Source: Nymphalis io (lineage: Eukaryota; Arthropoda; Insecta; Lepidoptera; Nymphalidae). From it: 64,000 nucleotides of DNA. The number at the start of each line of letters is the position of its first letter. Position 1 is the stretch's first letter. Location: positions 4,814,468 through 4,878,467 of the forward strand of contig NC_065916.1 of NCBI RefSeq assembly GCF_905147045.1, in the 5' to 3' direction. Both the position numbers and the translations under genes were made by a program. Below are positions 14,151 through 25,668 of the stretch, piece by piece. Below the pieces are notes generated by a model, which saw only the letters and a program-made list of their open reading frames with translations, had not been told where the DNA came from and searched no databases.

Positions 14151-14156
14151 AATAAA
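14151..14156 (+). terminator. karst poly(A) signal
   Basis: AATAAA lies 114 nt after the karst stop codon and is the first canonical signal downstream. It is the likely cleavage signal of the transcript. Confidence 0.6.
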
Positions 14157-15191
14157 AGTGTTGCCAACTCTTTTACTCATTTTATGTAATTTATTAAAAC
14201 TTCGACCATTCTTGTCTATTCGTGCCTTTAAATATATGGTCTCTAGTATATAAGTGAAGTGCCTTCAATGAATTGTTTTCGATGTTTTTATCATTCGCAG
14301 TTATTTATATAAAGTATTCATGTATACTTGAAAAAGATTTAGAAAAATAATCTATATCTTTTAATTTAAATTTTTATAAGTCACAAATTGGCATAATAAA
14401 AAAAATAACATGGCAGGTGTAGAAAATGAGATACGAATTCAGACATTCCATCTGTACGCGACATTCCGTAACGCATTTTAATTAGAAATCTGCCAATATT
14501 ATAAAAGTATTCTGAAATTGACAATAAAAATTAGGTTTAAGGATATTTAATCACTCGTTACAGCATAATCAAGAGATTTTTAGACACTCAACTTTTAACA
14601 GATTTCGATACTGACTTTGTGTGTCTCCAGACAAAGTACAAGATAGTACCACCAATACAATATAATCGTTGATTTTACTAAGTTTATTCATGTTATTTAT
14701 TCTTCTCGGTGTCGAAATCGAATCCATTTTTTATTATCTGTGCTTTACAAATTGGCGGGAATTTATCTGTCAAGAAAATGGCGTAATTTTTTTATAACCG
14801 TTATTCAATTTACGTTTTTTTAATATTTAAGTTTAGTGTTTAAGAATTAAATTGTAATTTTACAAATACGATCGTGTGATCCATCAATTGTCTTATGTTA
14901 TACTGTTCAACGTAATTACATGTATTGAATATATATTTTGCATAATAATTGTCGTTTTTTTATTGCACCTACTTATGTGAACAATATTAATAAATAATTT
15001 ATTAGTCACTAAAATTAATGAATAAGAACGGTAAATTATTATGAATATTTTAAAAAAAAGTTCTTTTACAAATTCATAATAATCAGTCAAAAGAACTAAA
15101 AAAAGGAGTATAAGGCTTCAATAATGATATATGTAAAACTAAAACTAAAACTAAATCATTTAAAATGAAAAACGAAGCACAATAACTCATT

Positions 15192-15197
15192 TTTATT
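15192..15197 (-). terminator. poly(A) signal of the secreted-protein gene
   Basis: TTTATT on the plus strand reads AATAAA on the minus strand, about 30 nt beyond the TAA stop. This would give a very short 3' UTR. Confidence 0.45.
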
Positions 15198-15224
15198 TAA
15201 AAAACAAAATAAACATAAATTTTC

Positions 15225-18200
15225 TCATTCATAAGTTTTCATTCTCCTTTTATTTCGTCGAATAATGAATTTTCTTTTTACGGACCTTTTGCTAATAGGT
15301 CGTACTGTCAACACATTTTGAACATCAAAATTTAATTTTTTATCACCTTTATCATTAAAATTATCAAACTGATTAGAACTATTCCACACTTTATATTTTA
15401 CATAGTACTTCATTACATTCTCCAACGGCTCCGCGGATCGTTTTTTAATCGATTTGACAGCCGTCAACTGTTTCGGCGGGAGTTTTGACAGCGGTCGGCC
15501 ATTTTCTGTTTGTTCGAGAAGTTCTAATGATCCGGTATCGATTTTTTCAGTGGCGTCGTTTTCGTTGATTTCAAATGTCGAAGTTTCTGTAATTAAATTA
15601 AAAAAAAAACATTTAAATGCTAATTACACATTCGATTATTTATTTGATTCTAAGAAAAAAATGAGTTATTACTTGACCGGCAAATATATAAAAAAGAACA
15701 CAGGTTTTTATTTAAATACCATTGTATGGACGGTAAGGCCAGACACAGAATGACTCCTGACTGTTAACAGTAGTGTACAGAAGTTCAGTTTACAGCTGAA
15801 AAGTGAGCGAGACAAAGCTATCCTACGGCCAATAGTTGTCTGCGTCTCTCTTATAACAGACATACAGGTGAAAGCTACTGAGCGCACGATAACTTTGTCT
15901 TTTCTTTGTCGTTCTTAGATATTTGCGACAATCTCAAAAATAAATAAAAACATAGTGATCACTACATAAAAGCACGCCGTCGACTCTAGTATCCAGTCGA
16001 CGCCAAATGGTAATCCAACGCCAAATCACTGGTGGTAGGGCTTTGTGCAAGCTCGTCTGGGTAGGTACCACCCACTCATCAGATATTCTACCGCAAAACA
16101 GCAATACTTGATATTGTTGTGTTCCGGTTTGAAGGGTGAGTGAACCAGTGTAATTACAGGCACAAGGGACATAAAATCTTAGTTCCCAGGGTTGGTGGCG
16201 CATTGGATATGTAAGCGATGGTTGACATTTCTTACAATGCCGATGTCTAGGAGCGTTGGTGACCGCTTACCATCAGGTGGCCCATATGCTCGTCCGCCTT
16301 CCTATTCTATAAAAAAAAAAAAAAAAAAATCGGTCCCTGCGTCGGGCCCTGTGCCGTGCCCGCTTGTTCGTATCACGTATTGCTAAATCTCGACTTACGC
16401 TCGTATTTCCTTCGAATATGTGTCGTTTTCGCCCACAATCCTTTCGTAATAAAACATGAAATATATATAGTTTGTTGCGATTTATATTTTGTCGCATCTG
16501 AGCTAAAGACGTTTTATATTATCTTTCGATGTATTTTGTAAGCGATCAAAAGAAATACTGTCTCACTCACAGCGGAACACACTGAACATTATTATTGTAT
16601 TGTATTACATACTCAATGTATGTATTATATTGTAGTACATACTTAATGTTAAAATACTGACAATGATGTTTGGTAAAATAGTGAGGGGATATTCACACGA
16701 CTCTAATACCGCTAAAACCGGTAAGCTTGTGACAAATAGTCGCCTACCTGTTTCAATAAATTCCTTAGGGTTCGGCTCGTACCCGGTGAGGTACGCCAGC
16801 CGGTCCAGCAACCATGCTAGCTGTAGCAAGAGCTCGTTCTCATTTCTAGCATCATTCTGTATAATATCAATAACTTTGTATAAACATTACACATTATTTT
16901 ATAGTATTAGCATCTAGTTGCCGTCGAGGCAGTTATTTTGAAATCACAGACTTACACTTAAATTTTATTTATTTGTATAAATGTATGTAGATAACACAAT
17001 ATCAATAATCGATATTTCACGATTCATCATCGTTTAATTAGATTGCTTTGATGCAGAAGTAACGAAAAAATTAATAAAAAGACAAGTTTGTTTTTTAAAG
17101 TATAAATAAAAAAAAATTAACTTCAAACAAAATAATTCGCGCTTTTAAAGTGTCACCTCTATTTTTTCATCCTAGGATGTGTTTTTTTTTAAAGTGAAAT
17201 CCCAAGCATAAAAAAAAATCTAAATCGGTCCATAAATTACGGAGTTCAGAGGTAAGAAACATAAAAAAAGCAACTGAATTGTGAACCTTTTTAAACTCTT
17301 TGGTTAAAAAATATCGTTACCTTATAATCCTTATTATCATACGCCTTGTCTCGCAGTTTATTCGTCGTCAACAGCGCTAGTTCGGACAATTTCTGAACGT
17401 ATTCACTGTTATTAGTGGCGGCCCCACACGTCGACAATATTTCATTTGACTTCTCTTTCAATTGACTGTTTGCCTAAAAATTGAAAATTTCATCTTGCAT
17501 TTAGTGTGTCCCTGGTTTCATCCACGAGACGTTTCGTAAATAAACACATACAGTGAAATACTCTTTAATTAAACTTTTTTTTAAATATAAGACAGACGAA
17601 TAACAAACTTGATAATAAAGAAAAACGCCACTGAATTTTCACGTTGATCTATATATAAAAGAATAAGTGACATATATATCGTTTACTGCGACGTCAGTAT
17701 TTCGTCCATAACAGAAGTACAATAACAGTTTAATAAATAAATTAATTAATTTGCAAATCGCGATCTGATAAATATGTTTTATCACTTGTCGCCATACTTA
17801 AACACATTTTAACGTTGATAAACTTAAATCTTATGTTAAGATATCTATATATAAAAACGAGTAAAGACTGCTATATAGGCTCTGTGCAGACTCGTCTGGG
17901 TAGGTACCATCCACTCATCAGATATTCTACCGCAAAACAGCAGTACTTGGTATTGTTGTGTTCCAGTTTGAAGGGTGAGTGAGCCAGTGTAATGTGGTAA
18001 TAAATGTGGTGGCGCATTGACGATGAAAGCGATGGTTAACATTTCTTACAATGCCAGTGTCTATTGGCTTTGATGACCACTTACTATCAGGTGGCTCGTC
18101 CGCCTTCCTATTCTATAAAAAAAGAGTAACTGACTGATATATCAATAATAATAAATAAATAATACATAACACTATTGGGGATAGCACCATGAAAATTTCG

Positions 18201-21200
18201 ATACAACCTGTATCAATTTTTTTTTTCCTTTTACATAGTTGGTTAGTTATAAAAATTATGAAAAAAGAGTTATAGAAATTGATATTTTTAAATACCAATT
18301 TCTATATATTCTGAATTAAGCCGCTTGTAAAACGCTAATTATATAATAATCATTTTAAAACTACTACAATCATTGTCTTATGCTTAACAATATAAGTCTT
18401 ATAATTACAGATTTACTTAATTTGTCAAATATTTATAATAACATGGTTCTTCAAATATATTAAATTTAATTTTGTAATATTTCGCAACTGTCTCTATTTA
18501 TAAATTTTAGTATCACATATCCTGACGACGGTCGTAAATATTCAGCCGGATACCGTTCAATAACCGTATATCCTCTTCCCTCTCGGACCGCTTACTGAGT
18601 GCATGTGTTTATTGGCTTGTTTGTGATTAAAATTGTTTGTTAAAGTTACAATTAAAAACAATAAATCCGTGCTATAAAATAGGAGTGCATAACCAATAAG
18701 AAGGTATACGTTCATCGCGGCGCCTGGTACTTTGCGCCTAGTACAATCCGCTTCGTGGCTACGATTTATAAGGCCCCGCCTACCTCTTGCGAAATCCTGC
18801 TGCCCTGGTACTTTAAATACGATCACTTATTATAATATATAATTATTTATTAAAAATAAAGTTGGGGTGACACTTTGTCAAGGGCATATATAGAAAAATG
18901 CCAATTGAACACTCCCCTCCGAAAACACCTACTCCTATGTTACAGCATTTTCAACGCGAGTTGCATTGAAGCGTGTTGGAATAAGCTCAAAGCCCTCAAA
19001 AAGGGAGAAGAGGCCTTAACCCAGCAGTGGGACATTTACAGGCTGTTATCGTTAATATTATCGTTTATCGACCTCCTAGTTTCTGCCTCTTAAATAATTT
19101 CATTTCTCTCCACAACTTACTCGTGCAGCTTTCATCGTACAAAAACATAATATTAATGGGAGACGTCAATATTAATATTGCTGACTTAAATCAGGATACT
19201 TCGAATTATCTTGAAGTCCTGTCATTTTTTGGTTTAATCCCGGCATATTACACGCCTACTAGAGCCAATAGTTGCTTAGACCATATAATCTTTAAAACAA
19301 AACTATCATCTTTTACCTTCATCTTAACAACAGCAATAGCAGATCACGAAGCAATTATTTTATGTATGAATAAAAAATTAAAATACTCATATAAATTAAA
19401 TTTTGACAAATTAAAAGATGATTGTAAAAATTTAGATTTTAGTGAGATATATAATATAAATAACAATCCAGATCAGTGTATGAACATATTTATTAACCTT
19501 ATACAAAACATTATTTTGAAAAACACAATTACCAATAGACTTCCTCGAAGTAAAATAATTAAAAAACCCTGGATCACCATAGGTTTGCTGAAATGCATAA
19601 GAACTAGGGATAGAATGCACTACAAATTAAAGAAAGAGGTAAATAATGAGACTAAGAATTACATACAAACGTTACAGGAATTTTTGTAATCTAATTTTAA
19701 AAAATGTAAGAGGGACTACGAAAGAAATGAAATTAAAGCCGCTGAAAATAATAACAAAAAAATATGGGACGTAATAAAAAATATTAATAACTTAAATAAA
19801 ACTACAAACCAACCTTTTGAACTCCTTAATATAAATAAAACACCCCTGGAATCAGTAAACTCAGTAAACAAATACTTTGCAAGCATAGGTGCCGATCTGG
19901 CCTCAAAAATAACCTCAAACCTACCAACCACCTTCACTAATACCTTTAGAACATCATTTATACAAAACTCATTCGTTCTCTTAAGCACTACAAAAGATGA
20001 AATATGTAGACTTATAATCGACCTAAAATCAAACTGTAGTCCTGGCTGGGATGGCATAACGTCCAAGGTACTCAAGTGTCTAATTGAATTTATTGTGACT
20101 CCGCTCACCTACATTTTTAATAGATGTTTATCCGAAGGTATATTTCCTGTTTCAAGAAATCCATAGTAATACCCATCTTTAAAGCCGGAGACAGAAACCT
20201 TGTATCAAATTACCATCCCTTTCGAAAATACTTGAAAAAATTATAAATAATAGACATTAAATATTTGGAAGATAAAAATTTAATCGCAGATACACAATAT
20301 GGCTTTAGGAAAGGAAAATCAACCTCGGATGCAGTTCATTCTCTTGCGGATTTCATAGTAGACAAATTAGACAGTAAAGAAAAATGCCTAACTATATTTA
20401 TTGATCTTCAAAAGGCATTCGATACAGTCTCTTTGAATGAAATGATCGAGAAGCTAGACAGTTTAAGCATTAGAGATAGACAACTACAACTTTTACAAAA
20501 TAATCTGCTAGGTCGCTCCCAGCAGGTTAAAATAGGTGACGTTATCAGCAATGAGAGATTTGTCACTTATGGAATTCCGCAGGGTAGCATTTTAGGCCCA
20601 ACTCTATTTCTTTGCTATATAAATGAACTTTGCAATCTAAAGCTAAGAAATTGTAAAATAATATCATATGCAGATGATACCACACTTACATTTCACGGTA
20701 AAACATGGAATGAAGTATTTGAATTTGCACAAGAAGGTTTTAATACGGTTAATCACTGGATGGCTTATAATACCCTCACTCTGAATCCAAGTAAAACTCA
20801 ATACATAGTTTTTTCAATGTGTTGTGTTGCGTACACACCTAATAATACAATATCACATTAATTAGTAGCTCATTCGTGTAATCGTGCAGATCATACCAAA
20901 TGTACCTGTCCCATTATTAATAAAATAGATCGACCTAAATACTTAGGTATAACAATTGATAAAAATCTTAATTTTAAAGGGCATCTAAAACAATTAAGTC
21001 AAAAACTCAGAAAACTTACATATATTTTCAAAAATATGAGACATATCGCTGACTGGACCCTCATCAGGACTGTTTATATATCATTATGTCAATCTTTAAT
21101 AGCATATATAGCTGTATAACTGTATGGGGTGGTAAATAATAATAAACAAGCAATTGTAGTAAAAAAAAATAATCTACACACCATATATACACATACATAC

Positions 21201-22624
21201 AACACACAGGCACAAACACAAACACACACACACACCCCCCCATACACATGCACTCACACGCACATATTCACAAGCATACATTATCTTTTTATTTCTATTA
21301 GCATAAGTATAACTTATTACTAGATAATATATTGTAAAAGCTTTAGTGTTTCTCGTGTTTTCTATAAAATTAAACAAATAAATAGTTCCTTACTCAAGAG
21401 GGGGAGCCAGGAGACCCTTAGCACAGGGCAACCTAGTTTGGGCTCCTGTATCCCACATATAACTGTATTTATATATATTATAAAAAAGGAAAATGTAAAC
21501 ATTATTGTCTGTGGGAGAGAATAAAAAATAAATTTATTTACTTATTTATTTATTTATATCCTTACGCTTTTACAGGGACACACCCTGTAAATACTAGCAA
21601 ATAATAATAATAATAATAATATCCTGGGACATTTTTCACAGACGGCCATCTGATCCCAAATTAAGCTTGTACAAAGCTTGTGCTATGGAAACCAGACAAC
21701 TGATATACTACATATACTACTTTTCTTTTTGTAAATACATACTTATATAGATAATTACACCCAGACTCAGGACAAACAGACATGTTCATGCACACAAATG
21801 TCTGTCCCGGGTGGGAATCGAACCCACAACCTTCGGCGTGAAAGGCAAGTGTTCTACCAACCACGCCAACCGGCTCGTCAAATATTTTTAATAACATATT
21901 TTATACATACCTTGCTATTAGTTTTGTTAAGACTACACTTGTATAATGTATTTCGGTACGTCATCAGGGCCTTACTCAAGCCTTCAAGGTAAACGCTACC
22001 ATTACGAATTATACTGCTCGCCTAAAAGATATTATTAATTAATACAAAACTAATTGTTAAAATATGAAAAGGCTATGGGCGATGTTGATTGACAGATAAT
22101 CAAAATTAAATTTGATAGTTACGTATTCCCGCATTCTTTTTATAACATTTTATTTATTTATTTATTAAGGATCTCCAACATTTTGATAGTGAATATATAC
22201 ATATAAACCTGTATGTGATATCGTTTAATTTCAAATAAAAATACAAAATGTACCTATATAATTAGACATTATTAATACTAGTTTTTGCCTGCGTGGGTTT
22301 AGGTACAAATAAATAGTAATTTCATCAAAAAAAAAACAAACAAACTACGCATTTATAATATTAGTATAGACTTTACATCACAAAAAAACACATCATGTAA
22401 TATATTAATATTACCTCTTTCTCCTTATATCCTTGATAACCGAAATTTCGTGCGTAGTTTTCTCCGAGTAAATCGTTTTCATTATTTATAATTTCGTCAC
22501 TATTTTCGTCAGACTGTACTTCGTTATCAAGAAATATTTTTTTCACTTCACCCAGATCAACCGTCCATGACATCACTTCAGAAAAAAACATAATACACAA
22601 AACCATACAAAATACTTTACCCAT
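15225..22624 (-). CDS. uncharacterised secreted protein, 314 aa, five exons
   Basis: I do not recognise this family. Minus-strand exons in transcript order: 22415-22624, 21911-22021, 17321-17473, 16748-16856, 15225-15586 (210+111+153+109+362 = 945 nt). All junctions are GT-AG with strong donors, and the frame is continuous from ATG to TAA. Residues 1-19 form a hydrophobic signal peptide (MGKVFCMVLCIMFFSEVMS). An acidic Asn/Glu-rich stretch follows. Then comes a probably helical middle region with two cysteines (YKCSL, STCGAA), which could form one disulfide, and two Asn-X-Ser/Thr sites. The tail is very basic with several dibasic sites (KKRS, SKRSVKRK, RRNKRRMK), suggesting possible proprotein processing. 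No transmembrane segment follows the signal peptide. The 4.4-kb third intron contains retroelements. A lineage-restricted secreted factor is plausible but unproven. Confidence 0.82.
16028..16330 (+). repeat. SINE-like repeat family B near exon 5 of the secreted-protein gene
   Basis: Full copy from ACTGGTGGTAGGGC to CCTATTCTATA followed by a long A run. Confidence 0.8.
17877..18122 (+). repeat. degenerate SINE-like repeat family B
   Basis: From GGCTCTGTGCAGACTCG to CCTTCCTATTCTATAAAA, with an internal deletion near 17995. Confidence 0.65.
18957..19046 (+). repeat. 3' fragment of SINE family A fused to the LINE
   Basis: The 3' end of the tRNA-headed SINE (ending in CAGCAGTGGGACAT and AGGCTGTTA) runs directly into the endonuclease reading frame of the LINE. 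Either the LINE inserted at the SINE tail, or a deletion joined the two. Confidence 0.65.
19047..21545 (+). mobile_element. decayed non-LTR retrotransposon (Jockey/CR1-like) in an intron
   Basis: This 5'-truncated, broken LINE lies antisense inside the large intron of the secreted-protein gene. The first part (to 19689) is an apurinic endonuclease fragment with the motifs GDVNINI, DHIIF and ADHEAI. A second ORF (20265-20861) is a reverse transcriptase with QYGFRKGKST, IDLQKAFDT, YGIPQGSILGP and the catalytic SYADDTTL. Stops and frame breaks between 19689 and 20265, and after 20861, show it is inactive. The tail includes a CA-rich stretch (21181-21260) and an A-rich end near 21525-21545. The YADDTTL form and tail suggest a CR1/Zenon-like clade, but that placement is tentative. 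Confidence 0.8.
21600..21887 (-). repeat. tRNA-derived SINE, family C
   Basis: On the minus strand the head starts near GAGCCGGTTGGCGTGG, with an A-box-like TGGTTGGTAGAAC and a B-box GGTTCGATTCCC. The body follows (GTAGTATATCAGTTGTCTGG) and a TTATTATTA tail. It lies beside exon 2 of the secreted-protein gene. The 27258 and 52268 copies are relatives. Confidence 0.75.
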
Positions 22625-23460
22625 TTTACAGATATATTTTTAATGTGTTTTTATAATCTATAACAAATACATGGACTTATTATTTTGACATATTATTTCC
22701 CGCCCAAAATATAATATTTTAATTAATTACTTTTTTGAATACCGAATGTAAACACAATGTAGTCGAGACTGATGAGAAATTGACGAACGTTAGGACACAA
22801 ACGGAAGTTTTTTCTTGCAATTAAACATTTCCCGCGGTTACTGTGAAGGATTCTTGGCTAACATACGATTGTATCCGTTAAATTGGGGCCAATGTTGGTT
22901 TATGAATTCGTAATGAGTTTCTAATTTTATTATTTTGACTGCAATTCTCTGGTGTTCTTAACGAATAAATTATTTCAATGTAATTTTTGTGTGACGCACT
23001 AAACTAAAAACAATGTTGATTTTCATTTAAAATACACATTTAATACTTTATTAGTAGTAAGCTCTTACGATTAAAAGTACCTACTTTTGAATCTTCATTT
23101 TATAAAATGAATTTTAATTTAAAATAGTCATAATTTCAGAATATAGATTCTACTGAAAAGAACCGGCAAAAAAGTTAGTAGTTTTATGGTTTACGATGGT
23201 TAGATTACATAAAAAGCAATTATAAAATTGTAATTCAATTAATTCATTCTACACTACACCCACATGGAAATATTTATTTATAAATTTAAATATTTAATTT
23301 ATTACATTTCGTTGGGGCGTCATGTTAGTATGCGCAAGCGATTCCTTGACCCCTCTGAAGAGAAGGAACCATTGGTCTGGTATTCCTTCGTCCCGGTCAA
23401 TGAACTTCATGTGGGTTTTTGTTTTATTTAATTTATTTGTATATACCATATTCCTTTCTG

Positions 23461-23830
23461 CTGCCTCGTTGGTCTAGTGGCTTGATGTAAGGCCGCAGAC
23501 TCGGAGATCCTGGGTTCAATTCCCAGGTCGGGCCAATAAAATGTTATTGGGTTTTTCTGTCAGAAAATTCTCAGTAGCGTCTAATATTTATGAAGTTGGA
23601 AGTGTATACATTCCCGTGCCCTGGAAAGCACGTTGTCATTGGTCCTGCGCCTGAACTCTTTCCGGTCATATCGGATTGCCGTCATATCAGATTATGAGAT
23701 TTGGGGAATAGAGAATAACCTGTGTTTGCGCACACACTTGTGCACTATAATATCTCCTGCGCAGTTCCCTAATCTCTCTTAATATTGGCCGCCGTGGCCG
23801 AAATCGGTCTGGAAGGACATTATTATTCCA
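23461..23830 (+). repeat. tRNA-derived SINE, family D
   Basis: The tRNA-like head starts CTGCCTCGTTGGTCTAGTGG (A box), with the B box GGTTCAATTCCC, then CGGGCCAATAAAA and a body that continues to a GTGTGCGCACAAG-like block on the opposite strand. Copies or fragments recur at 9622, 26084, 29440, 30783, 32805 and 45605. Confidence 0.75.
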
Positions 23831-24010
23831 ATCGGAGTAGAAATAAAATAAATAAATAAATCGTACATTTACAAATTGCATGCGATTTTCTAATTGTTCC
23901 GCTGTATTACGCACTATAAAATGTTCTTTCTTTATTTGAATGATATCGCGTCAATTGATATCCGTGTCAAAGTTGTTTATTTTGGGTTGTTGTTGGAATA
24001 GGCTATAGAT
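23815..24010 (+). repeat. unclassified repeat, partner of 53295-53640
   Basis: Two blocks, around TTACAAATTGCATGCGATT and around GATATCGCGTCAATTGATAT followed by TTTATTTTGGGTT and TTGGAATAGGCTAT, recur in inverted orientation and with a longer middle at 53295-53640. No coding sequence is seen. Confidence 0.55.
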
Positions 24011-24787
24011 TTGTAAACAATTACAAGGCCTGACAATAACTTCTAATACAAAAACTGAAATAGGCAGTTAAATTGAAATCGCAGTCACTTTATTTATTTG
24101 TAGACAGGACAAGTATATGATTAGCCCAGTAAGCCTCTAAAAATGTATTTTAATATGTTAATATTATAAAGGCATTTGACATACACCTTCTTCTTCGTCG
24201 TGACACTTGTCAGAGCAGTCGTGGTCGCCATGTATTATGAATTGCCACACCTTGCTTGTTTGCAAATGCTTTCCGGCGTATTGTTAAATATATGTGTATT
24301 AATTATACCAATATCATTGTAAGGAATTTCCTTGTTTTTAATTAGTAACTGCTGTATTTTTGCATTTTATTTGCGCCCTTTAGCATTTATTTCTTTTTTT
24401 TTTTTTGTTAGACCTATTTAGCACACGTGCAAACATACGTTTCAATATACCATTTAACTATAAATATGATGAAGTACAAAGTTATTTTCTATTTGCTACC
24501 TATCTATAATATCGAAAAATACTGAAATAGCTAACTTTTTTTCATAAAAAGAAGAAGAAGGAAGAAATAAAACTAAACTTCAGTTAATACTTTTTAATTT
24601 AGTAAATCCATATCTAGAATAACTTAGCGTCTAATATTTATGAAGCGTGATTGTATTAAATGAGAACAAAACTAGCGCGGTCTAGCTCTCGGCGACTCGT
24701 CCATGAAACAGTTTATAATATAAATATTAATTCAACCAAATATTGCCAAATAAATTGTCATTTTGTAGAATGGGCCCGTAAGTGTTT

Positions 24788-24922
24788 ACAGTAACAGCCT
24801 GTGAATGTCCCACTGCTGGGCTAACGCCTCCTCTCCCTTTTTGAGGAGAAGGTTTGGAGCTTATTCCACCACGCTGCTCCAATGCGGTTTGTTGGAATAC
24901 ACATGTGGCAGAATTTCGGTTA
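24788..24922 (-). repeat. partial SINE family A
   Basis: This is the 3' half of the family A SINE on the minus strand (reverse complement of ACATGTGTATTCCA through GACATTCACAGGCTGTTAC). Confidence 0.7.
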
Positions 24923-25509
24923 CCAAGATATACTCAACATTAGAACGATTTTTATTAACAACTTAAGGTATCTTTAGTAAGGTAAGGCTTTTACAAAATG
25001 ATATTGGAAACTAAACGGTCTCTTCTAACATTTAAGTTTGGTTGAATAATATAGGTTAACTAAACGCCTATTAAACGCTTATAAATAAGCCCGTATATGT
25101 TTAAGACATGTTTATAATTTTTGCGGACATTTGCAATACGAAGACTAAAAATTAAATAATTTCAGGTTTCTTAAATAATTAAATCATAAATTGTTTCATA
25201 CATATTCTTGAAATTAAAAACAAAATACATGACGATGTATATTGCCATCTCTTTCTTGTAATTGTTATATTAATAGGCTAGAAAGAGAAAAAATGATGTC
25301 AATTGGAATTATTTCTTTAAAATACAACTGTATTTGTTTCGCATCATGCGTCTCATTCTAATTCATAGTTGTTTAAATCTATCTCGCTCAAAGTAAATAA
25401 TTTTATCATAGTTCGAATAAACTAATTTAGTTAATGAAGTATTTTTGAATGCAATGTTTTGATGTAACGTTTCTGACGCAAAACTTTTTAGTTATGTCAC
25501 ACTTCTGAG

Positions 25510-25515
25510 TTTATT
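25510..25515 (-). terminator. candidate CCT7 poly(A) signal
   Basis: TTTATT on the plus strand gives AATAAA on the minus strand, about 150 nt beyond the CCT7 stop codon. Confidence 0.4.
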
Positions 25516-25668
25516 TATTAACTAACTCCTTGGTTAATCAAATGATCCAGTCATTGCTTGCATTGGATTTCAGCGCATTGTTCGAGCGAGACAGACATTA
25601 GTTAGAATAGTGTGGTGTAAGAACGCTGCAGCGTGCGTGTGATTCTTATATCGAGGTGGTAAGGTCGA

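Larger units (their letters stand above)
14038..15224. other. convergent intergenic region between karst and the secreted-protein gene
   Basis: This AT-rich segment lies between two convergent genes. Apart from the karst poly(A) signal and the TTTATT at 15192-15197 (AATAAA on the minus strand, serving the next gene), I see nothing in it. Confidence 0.6.
22625..25668. other. intergenic region between the secreted-protein gene and CCT7
   Basis: Both flanking genes are on the minus strand. The region is AT-rich and contains a family D SINE (23461-23830), an adjoining unclassified repeat (23815-24010) and a partial family A SINE (24788-24922). I see no gene. The stretch just above 22624 is the expected promoter of the secreted-protein gene; I recognise no specific element there. 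Confidence 0.6.

Noticed and set aside
21181..21260. CA-rich array as a possible functional repeat
   Set aside because: It lies within the 3' part of the LINE and is a simple microsatellite.
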